From positions 744,001 through 808,000 of the forward strand of contig CAJTQI010000001.1 in assembly GCA_910578645.1 (NCBI GenBank): 64,000 bases of DNA, given 5' to 3'. Each line of letters starts with the position of its first letter. The first letter of the stretch is position 1. Below the pieces are notes generated by a model that searched no databases, was not told the DNA's origin, and saw only the letters and a program-made list of their open reading frames with translations. The translations under genes were made by a program, and so were the position numbers. This DNA comes from an uncultured Lachnospiraceae bacterium. GTDB taxonomy: Bacteria; Bacillota; Clostridia; Lachnospirales; Lachnospiraceae. Below, in pieces: positions 51,627 to 60,148 of the stretch.

Positions 51627-52820
51627 ATGGATAAACGGAGGAGTAAGGTGGAAGAACAGCTTATACGTCTCTTGGGAGAAACTGTGAACGATGGACTTTA
51701 TCAGATTATTCTCAGCAATCCCAGAGAGAAGAACAAAGCATTTAAGATAAAAGTTAAGCCGGTTATGGTAAAAGGAAGTTTGCGTTTCCAACAGACAATC
51801 TATGAAGGTACGAAGGTATTTCATGAGAATTTGACAGCCGTGGATATGTCCAAACGTGTACAGGAACTGATTATACATGACTTTAAACAGTGTGAGATAG
51901 AGCACAGGCAGTGTAAAGCCATGGTTTTGGTCAGTAAAAAAGGAAAAATAACGGTTCGCAGTAAGAAGAGCGACAGTACGGAGACAGAACCGGCAGTGGA
52001 CAACGCAGTTCAGTTTGCCCATAATAGAGTGAAACAATATATTTTAAAGGAAGGAATTGCGGTTCCCTTCCTAATAGACTTGGGTGTGCAGACAAAAGAA
52101 GGCAAAATTGTGCACAGCCGGTATGGTAAATTTAAGCAGATTAACCGTTTTTTGGAATTTATTGAAGATATTTTGCCCACACTCTCAAAGGAGAGAACCG
52201 TGCATATTATTGACTTTGGGTGTGGTAAATCGTATTTGACTTTTGCCATGTATTACTATCTCCACGACTTGCAAGGATATGACGTGGAGATTACGGGTTT
52301 AGATTTAAAGGAAGATGTGATTGAGCGCTGCAATGACTTGAGCAGAAAATATGGTTACGAAAAACTACGGTTTTTAAAAGGAGATATTGCGGAATATAAC
52401 GAGGCAGGACAGGTTGACATGGTAGTAACACTGCACGCCTGTGATATGGCGACGGACTATGCGTTAGCCAAGGCAGTCAAGTGGGGTGCGAAAGTAATCC
52501 TGTCTGTGCCTTGCTGTCAGCACGAGGTGAACAAACAGATTCATAATGAAGAACTGGCGGTGCTTTTTAAACATGGAATTGTCAAGGAGAGGGTTTCGGC
52601 GCTCATTACGGATGCGATTCGGGCGGAACTTCTGGAGGCGGAAGGGTATGAGGCGGCCGTATTGGAATTTATTGATATGGAGCATACACCGAAGAATCTG
52701 TTAATCCGCGCAGTGAAGAAACCAGGCAGTGACAAGAAGGGACAGACAAAAGCAAGGCAGCGGGTTGAGGAGCTGGCGGGATTTCTGGGTATTGACCCGG
52801 CTTTGAAGAGGCTGCTATGA
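51627..52820 (+). CDS. SAM-dependent methyltransferase (Methyltransf_32-like)
   Basis: A 397-aa protein with an N-terminal domain of unknown role (about 1-175) and a Rossmann-fold methyltransferase. Motif I is IIDFGCGKSYLTFAM, followed by ITGLDLKEDVI, MVVTLHACDMATDYAL and SVPCCQHE. The ACDMATD and PCCQHE motifs match the METTL25/RRNAD1-like family, suspected to act on RNA or protein. Substrate unknown. It starts 38 bp after the preceding small gene. Confidence 0.85.
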   Translation: MDKRRSKVEEQLIRLLGETVNDGLYQIILSNPREKNKAFKIKVKPVMVKGSLRFQQTIYEGTKVFHENLTAVDMSKRVQELIIHDFKQCEIEHRQCKAMVLVSKKGKITVRSKKSDSTETEPAVDNAVQFAHNRVKQYILKEGIAVPFLIDLGVQTKEGKIVHSRYGKFKQINRFLEFIEDILPTLSKERTVHIIDFGCGKSYLTFAMYYYLHDLQGYDVEITGLDLKEDVIERCNDLSRKYGYEKLRFLKGDIAEYNEAGQVDMVVTLHACDMATDYALAKAVKWGAKVILSVPCCQHEVNKQIHNEELAVLFKHGIVKERVSALITDAIRAELLEAEGYEAAVLEFIDMEHTPKNLLIRAVKKPGSDKKGQTKARQRVEELAGFLGIDPALKRLL

Positions 52821-52941
52821 TATACGTATTCACGGTAAAGAGGGCGGGGTTGAGAAATCGTTTCCATGAATTTCTCATCGCGTGTTCTGACATGGGGATT
52901 AATATGTATACACGAAGGAATGGCGGGAATGGAGTATTAGG

Positions 52942-55485
52942 ATGAAAAGAGCAATCATAAAAGGAACATTACTTGGCATTATATTTATGGCGGCGCTTAT
53001 GCTGTTGAGCGCGGTGATGAACCAGGGAAATACCGATATGACAACCGAAATGAGAGAGGCGTCCTATCCTATTATCTCCATGTATGTAGATAAATACTGC
53101 GTCAACAGGCTACATGGATACGCCGACAGTATGGACAGCGCATATTTGAGGGATACATTGCAGCCGGTTGGAAGCGACCGGAAAATCGGAGTACAGCTTG
53201 ACACCTATGGGCGCCATATTTCGCAGATTGCCTTTGAAGTCCGCAACTTAAGCGGGGAACGGTTGGTGGAAAACACTGAGGTGGAAGAGTATACACAGGA
53301 AGACGAGGCAATCCGGTTTGATATTACATTAAAGGACTTAATTGAGTACAATACGGAATATATGCTTGTTTTTCTGATTACGATGGAAGGAGACAGCCCT
53401 GTACGCTATTACACACGGATTGTCCTGAATGATGACCTTCATGTACAGGACAAGCTGGATTATATTGTGGATTTTCATAAAAGGACATTTGACAAGGAAG
53501 CGGCAGCGGAATTGACGAAGTACCTGGAATCCAATTCTGAGGGGGATAATTCTACATTTCATAAAGTGACGATACACAGTAGCTTTAACCAGGTGACATG
53601 GGGGGATTTGGCCATTCATAAGATAACGGAACCGGATATTTCCATCAAAGAACTGATGGAGCCGACAGGTTCTTTCCGCCTGGAGTACCTTGCTGCCATC
53701 AAGGATGGGAGAGAGACAAATTATTATCGGATAAATGAATATTACCGCGTCAGGTATACGCCGGACCGTATGTATCTGTTGGACTATGAGCGGGAGATGG
53801 ACCAGATATTTGATGAGGAAGCGGATATCTGTATCAATGATAAGATTATACTTGGTATTGCAGGCGACGATGTGAAGCTTGTTGAGAGCGACGGCGGAAA
53901 TGTGTTTGCTTTTTCGGTGGCCGATAAACTGTACAGCTATAATGTGATGGATAATAAGTTGGTGAGGCTGTTTAGCTTTTACGGGAATACAGAAGGGCTG
54001 CGTGATGCCAGAAATGCATATAACCAGTATGATACCCGGATTCTGACGGTGGACGAGACAGGGAATGTGATATTTCTTGTGTACGGATATATGAACAGAG
54101 GAAGGCATGAAGGAAATGTGGGCGTCACGGTTTATTATTACAATAGTATGGCGAATACGATAGAAGAACTGATTTATGTGCCTTATAATAAATCATACGA
54201 TTTGCTGAAATCCGATATTGAGCGTCTGTCCTATGTGAATAAGGCGGGGATTTATTATTTCATAATGGACGGAAATGTGTATGCGGCGGATTTGAATGAG
54301 CGCAGATATCAGGTGGTGGCTTCCGGGCTGCGGGAGGGCAGCTACCATGTGTCTGATTCCAATAAGATGCTTGTATGGCAGGATGGAGATGACCCGCATG
54401 CTTGCTCCAGCCTGGTGATGATGAATTTAAGTACGCAGAAACAGACGGAAATTGAGGCAGGAAGATATGAATATATTTCTGTCCTTGGATTTATGGAAGA
54501 AGACCTGATTTACGGACTGACAAGAAAAGTGGATATCACAACGGATAATGTAGGACTGACGATTTTTCCGATGTACTGTGTAAAGATACAGGGAGACAGT
54601 GGGGCTGTCTTAAAAACGTACCGTAAAGAGAATACCTACGTTGTGGACAGCGTTATTGAGGAAAATCAGATTACGCTCTCCAGAGTAGCCTGGAATGAGG
54701 AGGCGCAAAGTTATGAACCTGCGTCTGACGACCAGATTATGAGCACGGAGCAGGTCAAGACAGGCAGTAATACACTTAGCTATGTTGTGACAGACACATA
54801 TGAAATGATTTGCCAGATTGTGGTAAAGAATGAAATAGACAGTAAGGGATTGAAACATCTATCGCCCAAGGAAGTTCTGTTTGAGGGAAACAGGGTGCTT
54901 GCAATACCCGAACCGGAAGCCGGCGAGGAACGTTTCTATGTATATGGCAAGAATGGAATAGAGGGGATTTATGTGGATTCCGGTGAGGCCGTGGATTTGG
55001 CATACCGGTTAGCCGGAGTCGTGGTGGATGATGACGGAGAGTATATTTGGAGGCGCGTAACAAGAAGCACTAGGAATCAGATTATGGCAATTACAGAAGA
55101 TGAAGTATCAGAGATGAGAGGCTCACTGGCCGTCTGTCTGGATACGATATTGAAATTTGAAGGGATATCCAGAAATACGGAACAACTTCTGGAACGAGGC
55201 AGTTCAGTCTTTTCCATTTTACAGTCGGATTTGCAGGATTGTACAGTGCTCGATTTGTCAGGCTGCAGCCTGGATGCTGTTTTGTACTATGTGAACCAGG
55301 ATATACCGGTACTTGCGCTGCTTGAAGACGGAAATGCTGTGCTCATTGTCGGGTTTAACGAGCTAAATATTGTGGTGATGGACCCCGTCACGGGCACACT
55401 GTATAAAAAGGGAATGAATGATTCCACGGAATGGCTCAATGAGAATGGAAACCGGTTTATTACTTATGTGAGGAAAGAGAAGTAG
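52942..55485 (+). CDS. Large surface protein ending in an inactive C39-like domain
   Basis: An 847-aa protein with a single N-terminal membrane anchor (about 6-26). A beta-rich region follows with repeated segments resembling propeller blades (about 290-700: KLYSYNVMDNKLVRLFSFYG, GNVYAADLNERRYQVVASGL). The C-terminal 125 residues are like a papain-fold C39 peptidase. In that domain the usual CGP-type start reads MRGSLAV (725-731) and the usual GHAVLIVGF reads GNAVLIVGF (Asn798). Both the catalytic Cys and His are therefore missing, which suggests a binding rather than cleaving role. Function unknown. It lies alone between a methyltransferase and the OLD/TOPRIM pair. Confidence 0.75.
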   Translation: MKRAIIKGTLLGIIFMAALMLLSAVMNQGNTDMTTEMREASYPIISMYVDKYCVNRLHGYADSMDSAYLRDTLQPVGSDRKIGVQLDTYGRHISQIAFEVRNLSGERLVENTEVEEYTQEDEAIRFDITLKDLIEYNTEYMLVFLITMEGDSPVRYYTRIVLNDDLHVQDKLDYIVDFHKRTFDKEAAAELTKYLESNSEGDNSTFHKVTIHSSFNQVTWGDLAIHKITEPDISIKELMEPTGSFRLEYLAAIKDGRETNYYRINEYYRVRYTPDRMYLLDYEREMDQIFDEEADICINDKIILGIAGDDVKLVESDGGNVFAFSVADKLYSYNVMDNKLVRLFSFYGNTEGLRDARNAYNQYDTRILTVDETGNVIFLVYGYMNRGRHEGNVGVTVYYYNSMANTIEELIYVPYNKSYDLLKSDIERLSYVNKAGIYYFIMDGNVYAADLNERRYQVVASGLREGSYHVSDSNKMLVWQDGDDPHACSSLVMMNLSTQKQTEIEAGRYEYISVLGFMEEDLIYGLTRKVDITTDNVGLTIFPMYCVKIQGDSGAVLKTYRKENTYVVDSVIEENQITLSRVAWNEEAQSYEPASDDQIMSTEQVKTGSNTLSYVVTDTYEMICQIVVKNEIDSKGLKHLSPKEVLFEGNRVLAIPEPEAGEERFYVYGKNGIEGIYVDSGEAVDLAYRLAGVVVDDDGEYIWRRVTRSTRNQIMAITEDEVSEMRGSLAVCLDTILKFEGISRNTEQLLERGSSVFSILQSDLQDCTVLDLSGCSLDAVLYYVNQDIPVLALLEDGNAVLIVGFNELNIVVMDPVTGTLYKKGMNDSTEWLNENGNRFITYVRKEK

Positions 55486-55507
55486 ATGATAGGAGGCTTT
55501 ATAAAAT

Positions 55508-56554
55508 ATGATTCAAGATTTTGTGGTTAACAGTTACCGTGGAATTGAAAGCCTGAACCTGGAAGGTTTAAATAAAATCAATATATTTGTCGGACCGAAT
55601 AACTGTGGAAAGACCTCAATTTTAGAAGCTATTATTTTATCCGGATTATTCGATGATGTTGATTTGCTGGTGGATACGTTAATATCCAGATACCATGGTT
55701 TTTCTCCGGAACATTTTGAATCTATTTTTCCGGTAGGGCGTAAGCCTGTGATTTGTCTAAAATCGAGAATGTATGGCTCTGATAATGTACTTCATACACA
55801 TTTATTATACGAGAAGGGACAAAGGATTAACAAAGATGAGTCGGCAATCAGGTCGAATATTTTTGAATTACGGTTTCTATATGGTTATGAAGGAGTAAAC
55901 GAAGAGAAGCAGGATAAGTTTTTTGTACGTTTTGAAGAAGGTGAAGACGCTTACAAAGTAGAAATAGGGAAATCGTCAGACAATGTTTTGGAGTTGCATA
56001 TTCCCTGTAAGTTTGTATCTTTTTCCAGATTTGAAAGCGCAGCCCGTCTTATCAATGATATAGATAAGATTTTAGACCGGAATTTGCGGCAGGAATTAAT
56101 TAGTATATTAAAAATTTTTGATGATAAAATTACCAATTTTGAGATTGTCGGGAAAGACAGAACGATTAAATTATTTAAGGAAAATCAAGATACGCCATTG
56201 ACACTGTACGATTATGGAAATGGAATGTATAAGGCTTTTTTCATTGCAACATCGGCGCTGCTGTCCAAGGATGGGATTTTGTTAGTTGATGAGATAGAGG
56301 CGGGCATTCATAGCAAAGCTTTAAAAAATTTTTTGGAGAAATTGTTGGCTGTATGCGTTGCCAATAATGTTCAAGTTTTTATGACGACGCATAGTTTAGA
56401 ATCTATAGACATTATTTTGGATGACTGTCGGGACCGGTTGAATGATGTGTCTATATACCATATCCGCAATCAGGAAAAAAATACAGTAGCAAAAAAATAC
56501 AACGGAGAGAAGCTTTCTAAACTCCGGAATGAGATTGGGTTTGATGTACGATGA
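55508..56554 (+). CDS. OLD-type AAA ATPase of a putative defence pair
   Basis: A 348-aa ABC-like ATPase: Walker A GPNNCGKTS (29-37), the signature-like YDYGNGMYKAF near 237, Walker B GILLVDEIEAGIHS near 256-269 and a switch histidine in TTHSLES near 294. This is the ATPase half of OLD-family nucleases without the fused TOPRIM domain, which is supplied by the next gene (ATGA overlap, stop/start shared). Known two-gene systems of this build, such as PARIS, abort phage infection. The gene is visibly AT-richer than its neighbours, which fits transfer. Confidence 0.85.
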   Translation: MIQDFVVNSYRGIESLNLEGLNKINIFVGPNNCGKTSILEAIILSGLFDDVDLLVDTLISRYHGFSPEHFESIFPVGRKPVICLKSRMYGSDNVLHTHLLYEKGQRINKDESAIRSNIFELRFLYGYEGVNEEKQDKFFVRFEEGEDAYKVEIGKSSDNVLELHIPCKFVSFSRFESAARLINDIDKILDRNLRQELISILKIFDDKITNFEIVGKDRTIKLFKENQDTPLTLYDYGNGMYKAFFIATSALLSKDGILLVDEIEAGIHSKALKNFLEKLLAVCVANNVQVFMTTHSLESIDIILDDCRDRLNDVSIYHIRNQEKNTVAKKYNGEKLSKLRNEIGFDVR

Positions 56555-57351
56555 TGGCAGAAAAATATTACATTTTAGTGGCAGAAGGTATTACGGATTG
56601 TTCTTTTCTGGAAGCTGTGCTTGAAAGATATTTAGGATATAAGCAATATCAAAATGCGAGAGAACTTCCGCCGTTGTTTTTTGAAATGATTGGTCAATAT
56701 CCTGCTTCATCAGGAAAACTTCAAAGACAGGACAGCCCAATGTTTTTTAATAAAGACCATGTTAGTGTAGCAGTAAAACAAGCGGGCGGATGCAGTAATA
56801 TTCCTGCTAAGGTGAGTTTATTGGTTGAACTTATCGATAAGTTGGAAGTCTATGATAAGTTTGGTGGATTCCTGGTTTTTAGTGATACGGATTTGAGCAC
56901 AAAGCATGAGATTATAAGCGATTTCAGAAAGAAATTTTTGGAAAATGATATTATACTTGAGGATGAGAGTATAAAAGTTTATGGCAGGCAGATAGCGTGT
57001 GGATTATATCTTTTCCCTATGTCCGGATGTGGAGCTGTTGAAAAATTGTTGCTTGAATGCGCAGAAATTTCATATGGCCAATTGTACTTAGCTGCACGGA
57101 AATTCAGAGAAGAAATCATGCAGCAAGAATATCAGGAGCTCAGAAAAGAATGTTGGACGAAGAATGAGGCAATACAGGAATTTTATGCAGACAAGGTTCA
57201 ATTTGGAGCTGTTTCGGCTGTTCTTAAACCAGACAAACCTGTCCGCTTTGCAATTAAAGATAAACTTATCAAGGCTGAGTATTTTGATTTGTTTACAAAA
57301 CTGCCTGAATTTAAAAATTTGTATGACTTTTTACATAGTAATCTTGTCTAG
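56551..57351 (+). CDS. TOPRIM-fold protein partnered with the OLD-type ATPase
   Basis: A 266-aa protein beginning KYYILVAEGITDCSFLEAV, where the Glu (residue 12) fits the TOPRIM metal-binding glutamate. FLVFSDTDLSTKH (Asp112, Asp114) fits the TOPRIM DxD motif. This matches DUF3226/DUF4435-like proteins. Its start overlaps the ATPase stop, so the two are made together. Expected role: the nuclease effector released or activated by the ATPase sensor. Family assignment is by motif only. Confidence 0.75.
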   Translation: MMAEKYYILVAEGITDCSFLEAVLERYLGYKQYQNARELPPLFFEMIGQYPASSGKLQRQDSPMFFNKDHVSVAVKQAGGCSNIPAKVSLLVELIDKLEVYDKFGGFLVFSDTDLSTKHEIISDFRKKFLENDIILEDESIKVYGRQIACGLYLFPMSGCGAVEKLLLECAEISYGQLYLAARKFREEIMQQEYQELRKECWTKNEAIQEFYADKVQFGAVSAVLKPDKPVRFAIKDKLIKAEYFDLFTKLPEFKNLYDFLHSNLV

Positions 57352-57441
57352 CAAAAATTTATAAGAAATTATGCGGAAACAATAAAATAGAGAAAAATGA
57401 ATATACTACATCGATAGAATGTATAAGGAGAAAAGACAATC

Positions 57442-58110
57442 ATGATTGACTGTAAAGCGGTGGTTTTTGATATGGACGGCGTTATCTTTGACAGCGAGCG
57501 GCTTGTGCTTGAGTGTTGGGAGAAAATTGCGGAAGAATATGGTTTGGTCGGAATAAAGGAGGCTTTTATTCCATGCATTGGGACTAACAGTACGATGACA
57601 AAGGAAATTGTGTTGAATTATTACGGCGCCGATTTTCCGTATGATGAGTTCAGAAATAAAGCTTCGCTCCTTTTCCATGAGATTGTAGACAGGGGGGAGC
57701 TTCCTGTGAAGAAAGGTGTGCATGAGCTATTTGATTATCTGAAAAAGTGTCAGGTTCCTATGGCTGTGGCATCTTCAACACGTCTGCAGGCTGTGAACCA
57801 CGAACTGAAGCAGGCAGGGCTGTATGATTACTTTCAAGTGGTGATGGGTGGCGACCAGTTAAAGAAAAGCAAACCGGAGCCGGATATCTACTTGATGACA
57901 TGTGAAAAGCTGGGGATTAGCCCGTCGGACGCTTATGCCATAGAGGACTCTTATAATGGTATCCGTTCATCTCACAGTGCGGGAATGCGGCCTGTTATGG
58001 TTCCGGATATGCTTTCGCCGACGGAAGAGATGTACAGCAAAAGCGTTACTGTCCTGGAAGACCTTCTGTTAGTTAAAGAATGGTTTGCACAGCGTTGGAC
58101 GGCGCAATAA
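57442..58110 (+). CDS. HAD-superfamily phosphatase, beta-phosphoglucomutase-like
   Basis: A 222-aa HAD hydrolase with nucleophile motif VVFDMDGVIFDSE (Asp9/Asp11 region), motif II VASSTR, motif III Lys in KKSKPEPDIY and motif IV AIEDSYNGIRSSHSAGM. The helical cap between residues 15 and 85 marks subfamily IA, as in phosphoglucomutase and sugar-phosphate phosphatases. Substrate not evident. ATG follows AAGGAGAAAAGAC. Confidence 0.88.
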   Translation: MIDCKAVVFDMDGVIFDSERLVLECWEKIAEEYGLVGIKEAFIPCIGTNSTMTKEIVLNYYGADFPYDEFRNKASLLFHEIVDRGELPVKKGVHELFDYLKKCQVPMAVASSTRLQAVNHELKQAGLYDYFQVVMGGDQLKKSKPEPDIYLMTCEKLGISPSDAYAIEDSYNGIRSSHSAGMRPVMVPDMLSPTEEMYSKSVTVLEDLLLVKEWFAQRWTAQ

Positions 58111-58313
58111 TGGCATATTTGAGGGAAAGGAAACCGCAGGTTGCGGGGATGCCCGAATGTGTGCAACCGATATTTTAGTGTCTGGAAAGTAAAAGTTATA
58201 GTGAAAACCAAGATTTTTTACTATGATTGTTCCATAAATACATATGCAAGCAGTTGATTGTTATAGGGATATCTTGCAAGCTATAATATTGACGCTTTGG
58301 AACGGAGGAATGA

Positions 58314-59144
58314 ATGAATCTTGAAACCGCAAGCAGGCTGGTAGCGCTGCGCAAGGAAAATAATCTGTCTCAGGAGGCCCTGGCGGAGAAGCTGGGCATC
58401 AGCAGACAGGCAGTCAGTAAGTGGGAACGTGCAGAGGCTTCTCCCGATACGGATAATTTAATTGCACTGGCGAGATTGTATCATGTTTCACTGGATGAGC
58501 TGTTGCAAATACATGAGGAAGAGAGAGGGGAGAGTGTGCAGGATGTTTTGTGGACAGATATAAGGCAAGGGCATGATGGATGGCAGACAGAGACGAATGG
58601 GACAGAAAACGATGAAGCAGGTACACAAGACGGGGCTGACGATGAGGAGGACGTTCATATAGGTTTTGATGGTATTCATGTGAAAGATAAGTCCAGCGAA
58701 GTCCATATAAGTTGGAGCGGAATCCATGTAGTTGATAAAGATAAAGACAATGAGGTGCATATTGACAAGAATGGCATCCGGGTGATAGGAGACGATGCGG
58801 AAAACCATATTTTTACATGTGAGAAAGGTGTAGAACTGCCTTTATGCATGATTGCTATTGTTATCTATATTATTATCGGGTGCATGTATGATGTGTGGCA
58901 TCCGGGTTGGCTGATTTTTTTCCTGGTGCCGATTATTAGCACCTTCATCTGTGCAGTGAGCAGGCGGAATGCGAATTATTTTGCCTATCCGGTTTTAGTG
59001 ATTTTGATTTTTCTTTTCTCAGGGTTGGTCAATCATGTATGGCATCCGGCTTGGGCTGTTTTCCTTACAATTCCATTATACTATTTTCTCGTAGGATATA
59101 TCAGACAATGGCGGAAAAGTGGCACGGAGAGTGAGACAGATTAA
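58314..59144 (+). CDS. XRE-family regulator with membrane domain and internal repeats
   Basis: A 276-aa protein with an N-terminal XRE HTH (LRKENNLSQEALAEKLGISR, then QAVSKWERAEASP). An acidic linker and three imperfect repeats of the pattern EVHIxxxGIHVxDK (about 110-165) follow. The C-terminal membrane part has about four helices, with a duplicated VWHPGWLIFF / VWHPAWAVFL motif. This layout suggests a membrane-tethered repressor that senses an envelope signal. Monocistronic, closed by a terminator. Confidence 0.85.
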   Translation: MNLETASRLVALRKENNLSQEALAEKLGISRQAVSKWERAEASPDTDNLIALARLYHVSLDELLQIHEEERGESVQDVLWTDIRQGHDGWQTETNGTENDEAGTQDGADDEEDVHIGFDGIHVKDKSSEVHISWSGIHVVDKDKDNEVHIDKNGIRVIGDDAENHIFTCEKGVELPLCMIAIVIYIIIGCMYDVWHPGWLIFFLVPIISTFICAVSRRNANYFAYPVLVILIFLFSGLVNHVWHPAWAVFLTIPLYYFLVGYIRQWRKSGTESETD

Positions 59145-59159
59145 AGACTTTCTTATAGA

Positions 59160-59197
59160 ATGGAGCGGCAAAAATTATAATTTGCTGCTCCATTTTT
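59160..59197 (+). terminator. Intrinsic terminator after the XRE regulator gene
   Basis: Thirteen-base-pair stem (59160-59172 / 59181-59193; ATGGAGCGGCAAA with TTTGCTGCTCCAT, one G-T pair) and a T-run. It may also serve the convergent queT gene. Confidence 0.88.
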
Positions 59198-59236
59198 CGG
59201 AAATATTTAGGAAGGATTCAGGCTATGCCCGTTTTC

Positions 59237-59800
59237 CTATTTCGTAATCTCAAATATTCTGCCTTTATATTTTTGCAAAGAAAAGAGAAGAATCATTCCC
59301 AAGACACCACAGGAAATGATTTCTCCTGCGCCGACGGTCAGGCAGTAGTAGCCGAAACATTGTAAAACAGTCATTCCCTCAATCATCAACCCATATCCGT
59401 AAATTAATATGAGGGGGACGATAAGTGTATTTGCGATAATTGGACAAATAGGGGCACACCATTTCCACTTGCGCAGCCCATAAGTTCCGAGGGCACCAAT
59501 TAATGTTGCCAGACTGCCGAAAATAATATCGGGCAGCGCACATCCTGTCAGAACATTGCTGAGAAGGCATCCGATAAAAAGACCCGGTATGGCAGCGGGG
59601 GTGAAATAAGGTAGGATTGTAAGGGCTTCCGAAAACCGTACTTGTACGGCATAATTGGCAAGTCCCAAGGCGTTGGCGATAAAAGTCAGCACAACGTAGA
59701 TTGCGGCCACCATTGCCGCCTGGACCATAGTGGTCAGTGAGATGGGCATGACGTTTCTTGCGGGAACCGTCTGGCTGTAAGATTGTTTTTTCATATTCAT
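59237..59800 (-). CDS. queT: Queuosine-precursor transporter QueT (ECF S component)
   Basis: A 187-aa membrane protein with about five to six helices and the QueT family pattern (MVAAIYVVLTFIANALGLAN; QVRFSEALTILPYFTPAAIPG; GCLLSNVLTGCALPDIIFGS). It is the substrate-binding S subunit of an energy-coupling-factor transporter for preQ1/queuine precursors and needs the shared EcfAAT module. The ribosome binding site AAAGGAG lies 5 nt before the ATG at 59800 (a second ATG is at 59794). The upstream A-rich stretch CAAAAACAAAACTAAAGGAG resembles the 3' tail of preQ1-I riboswitches, but the aptamer loop is not convincing. Confidence 0.9.
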   Translation of the reverse strand: MNMKKQSYSQTVPARNVMPISLTTMVQAAMVAAIYVVLTFIANALGLANYAVQVRFSEALTILPYFTPAAIPGLFIGCLLSNVLTGCALPDIIFGSLATLIGALGTYGLRKWKWCAPICPIIANTLIVPLILIYGYGLMIEGMTVLQCFGYYCLTVGAGEIISCGVLGMILLFSLQKYKGRIFEITK

Positions 59801-59876
59801 TTGTCTCCTTTAGTTTTGTTTTTGCGCGGGTAACGAGGAAAGATTCCGCCATGTCTGCATGAACGAAAGACTTAAC

Positions 59877-59940
59877 AAGTACCGCGACAGCTTCAGGCTT
59901 TATTTGAAGCTGACGTCAGGAAGGTCTCGAACTGACGTAT
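59877..59940 (-). other. Two adjacent hairpins upstream of queT
   Basis: On the minus strand ACGTCAG…CTGACGT and CAGCTTCA…TGAAGCTG follow each other directly, about 80 nt before queT. They could belong to the 5' leader (regulatory) or be part of the repeat cluster next to them. The 350-bp gap 59801-60148 otherwise contains only the palindromic repeat and the promoter region of the acyltransferase gene. Confidence 0.5.
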
Positions 59941-59954
59941 ATATTTGGGATTAT

Positions 59955-60006
59955 CTTACCCTCAGTGAACAAAGGGACACATGCCCTTTTGTTCACTGAG
60001 GGTAAG
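59955..60006. repeat. Copy 3 of the dispersed repeat, a near-perfect palindrome
   Basis: Left arm CTTACCCTCAGTGAACAAA plus GGG, loop ACACATG, right arm the reverse complement with one extra T. The arms pair over 22 bp. Each arm contains the core TACCCTCAGTGAACAAAG found singly at 9486 and 18294. The AAAGGGACACATG part is also shared with copy 1. This looks like the complete form of the element. Confidence 0.85.
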
Positions 60007-60148
60007 TTTATAGAATATCCCGAAAAATTATTATACAGGGAATTGGGGAAAAGTCAAGGAAATTATTAGTGCACAATATTTGACTATAGAAGGAAAAAGT
60101 TTTATACTAAAATGACGTTTAAAACTTTTCTTGGAGAAAAACAAAAAT

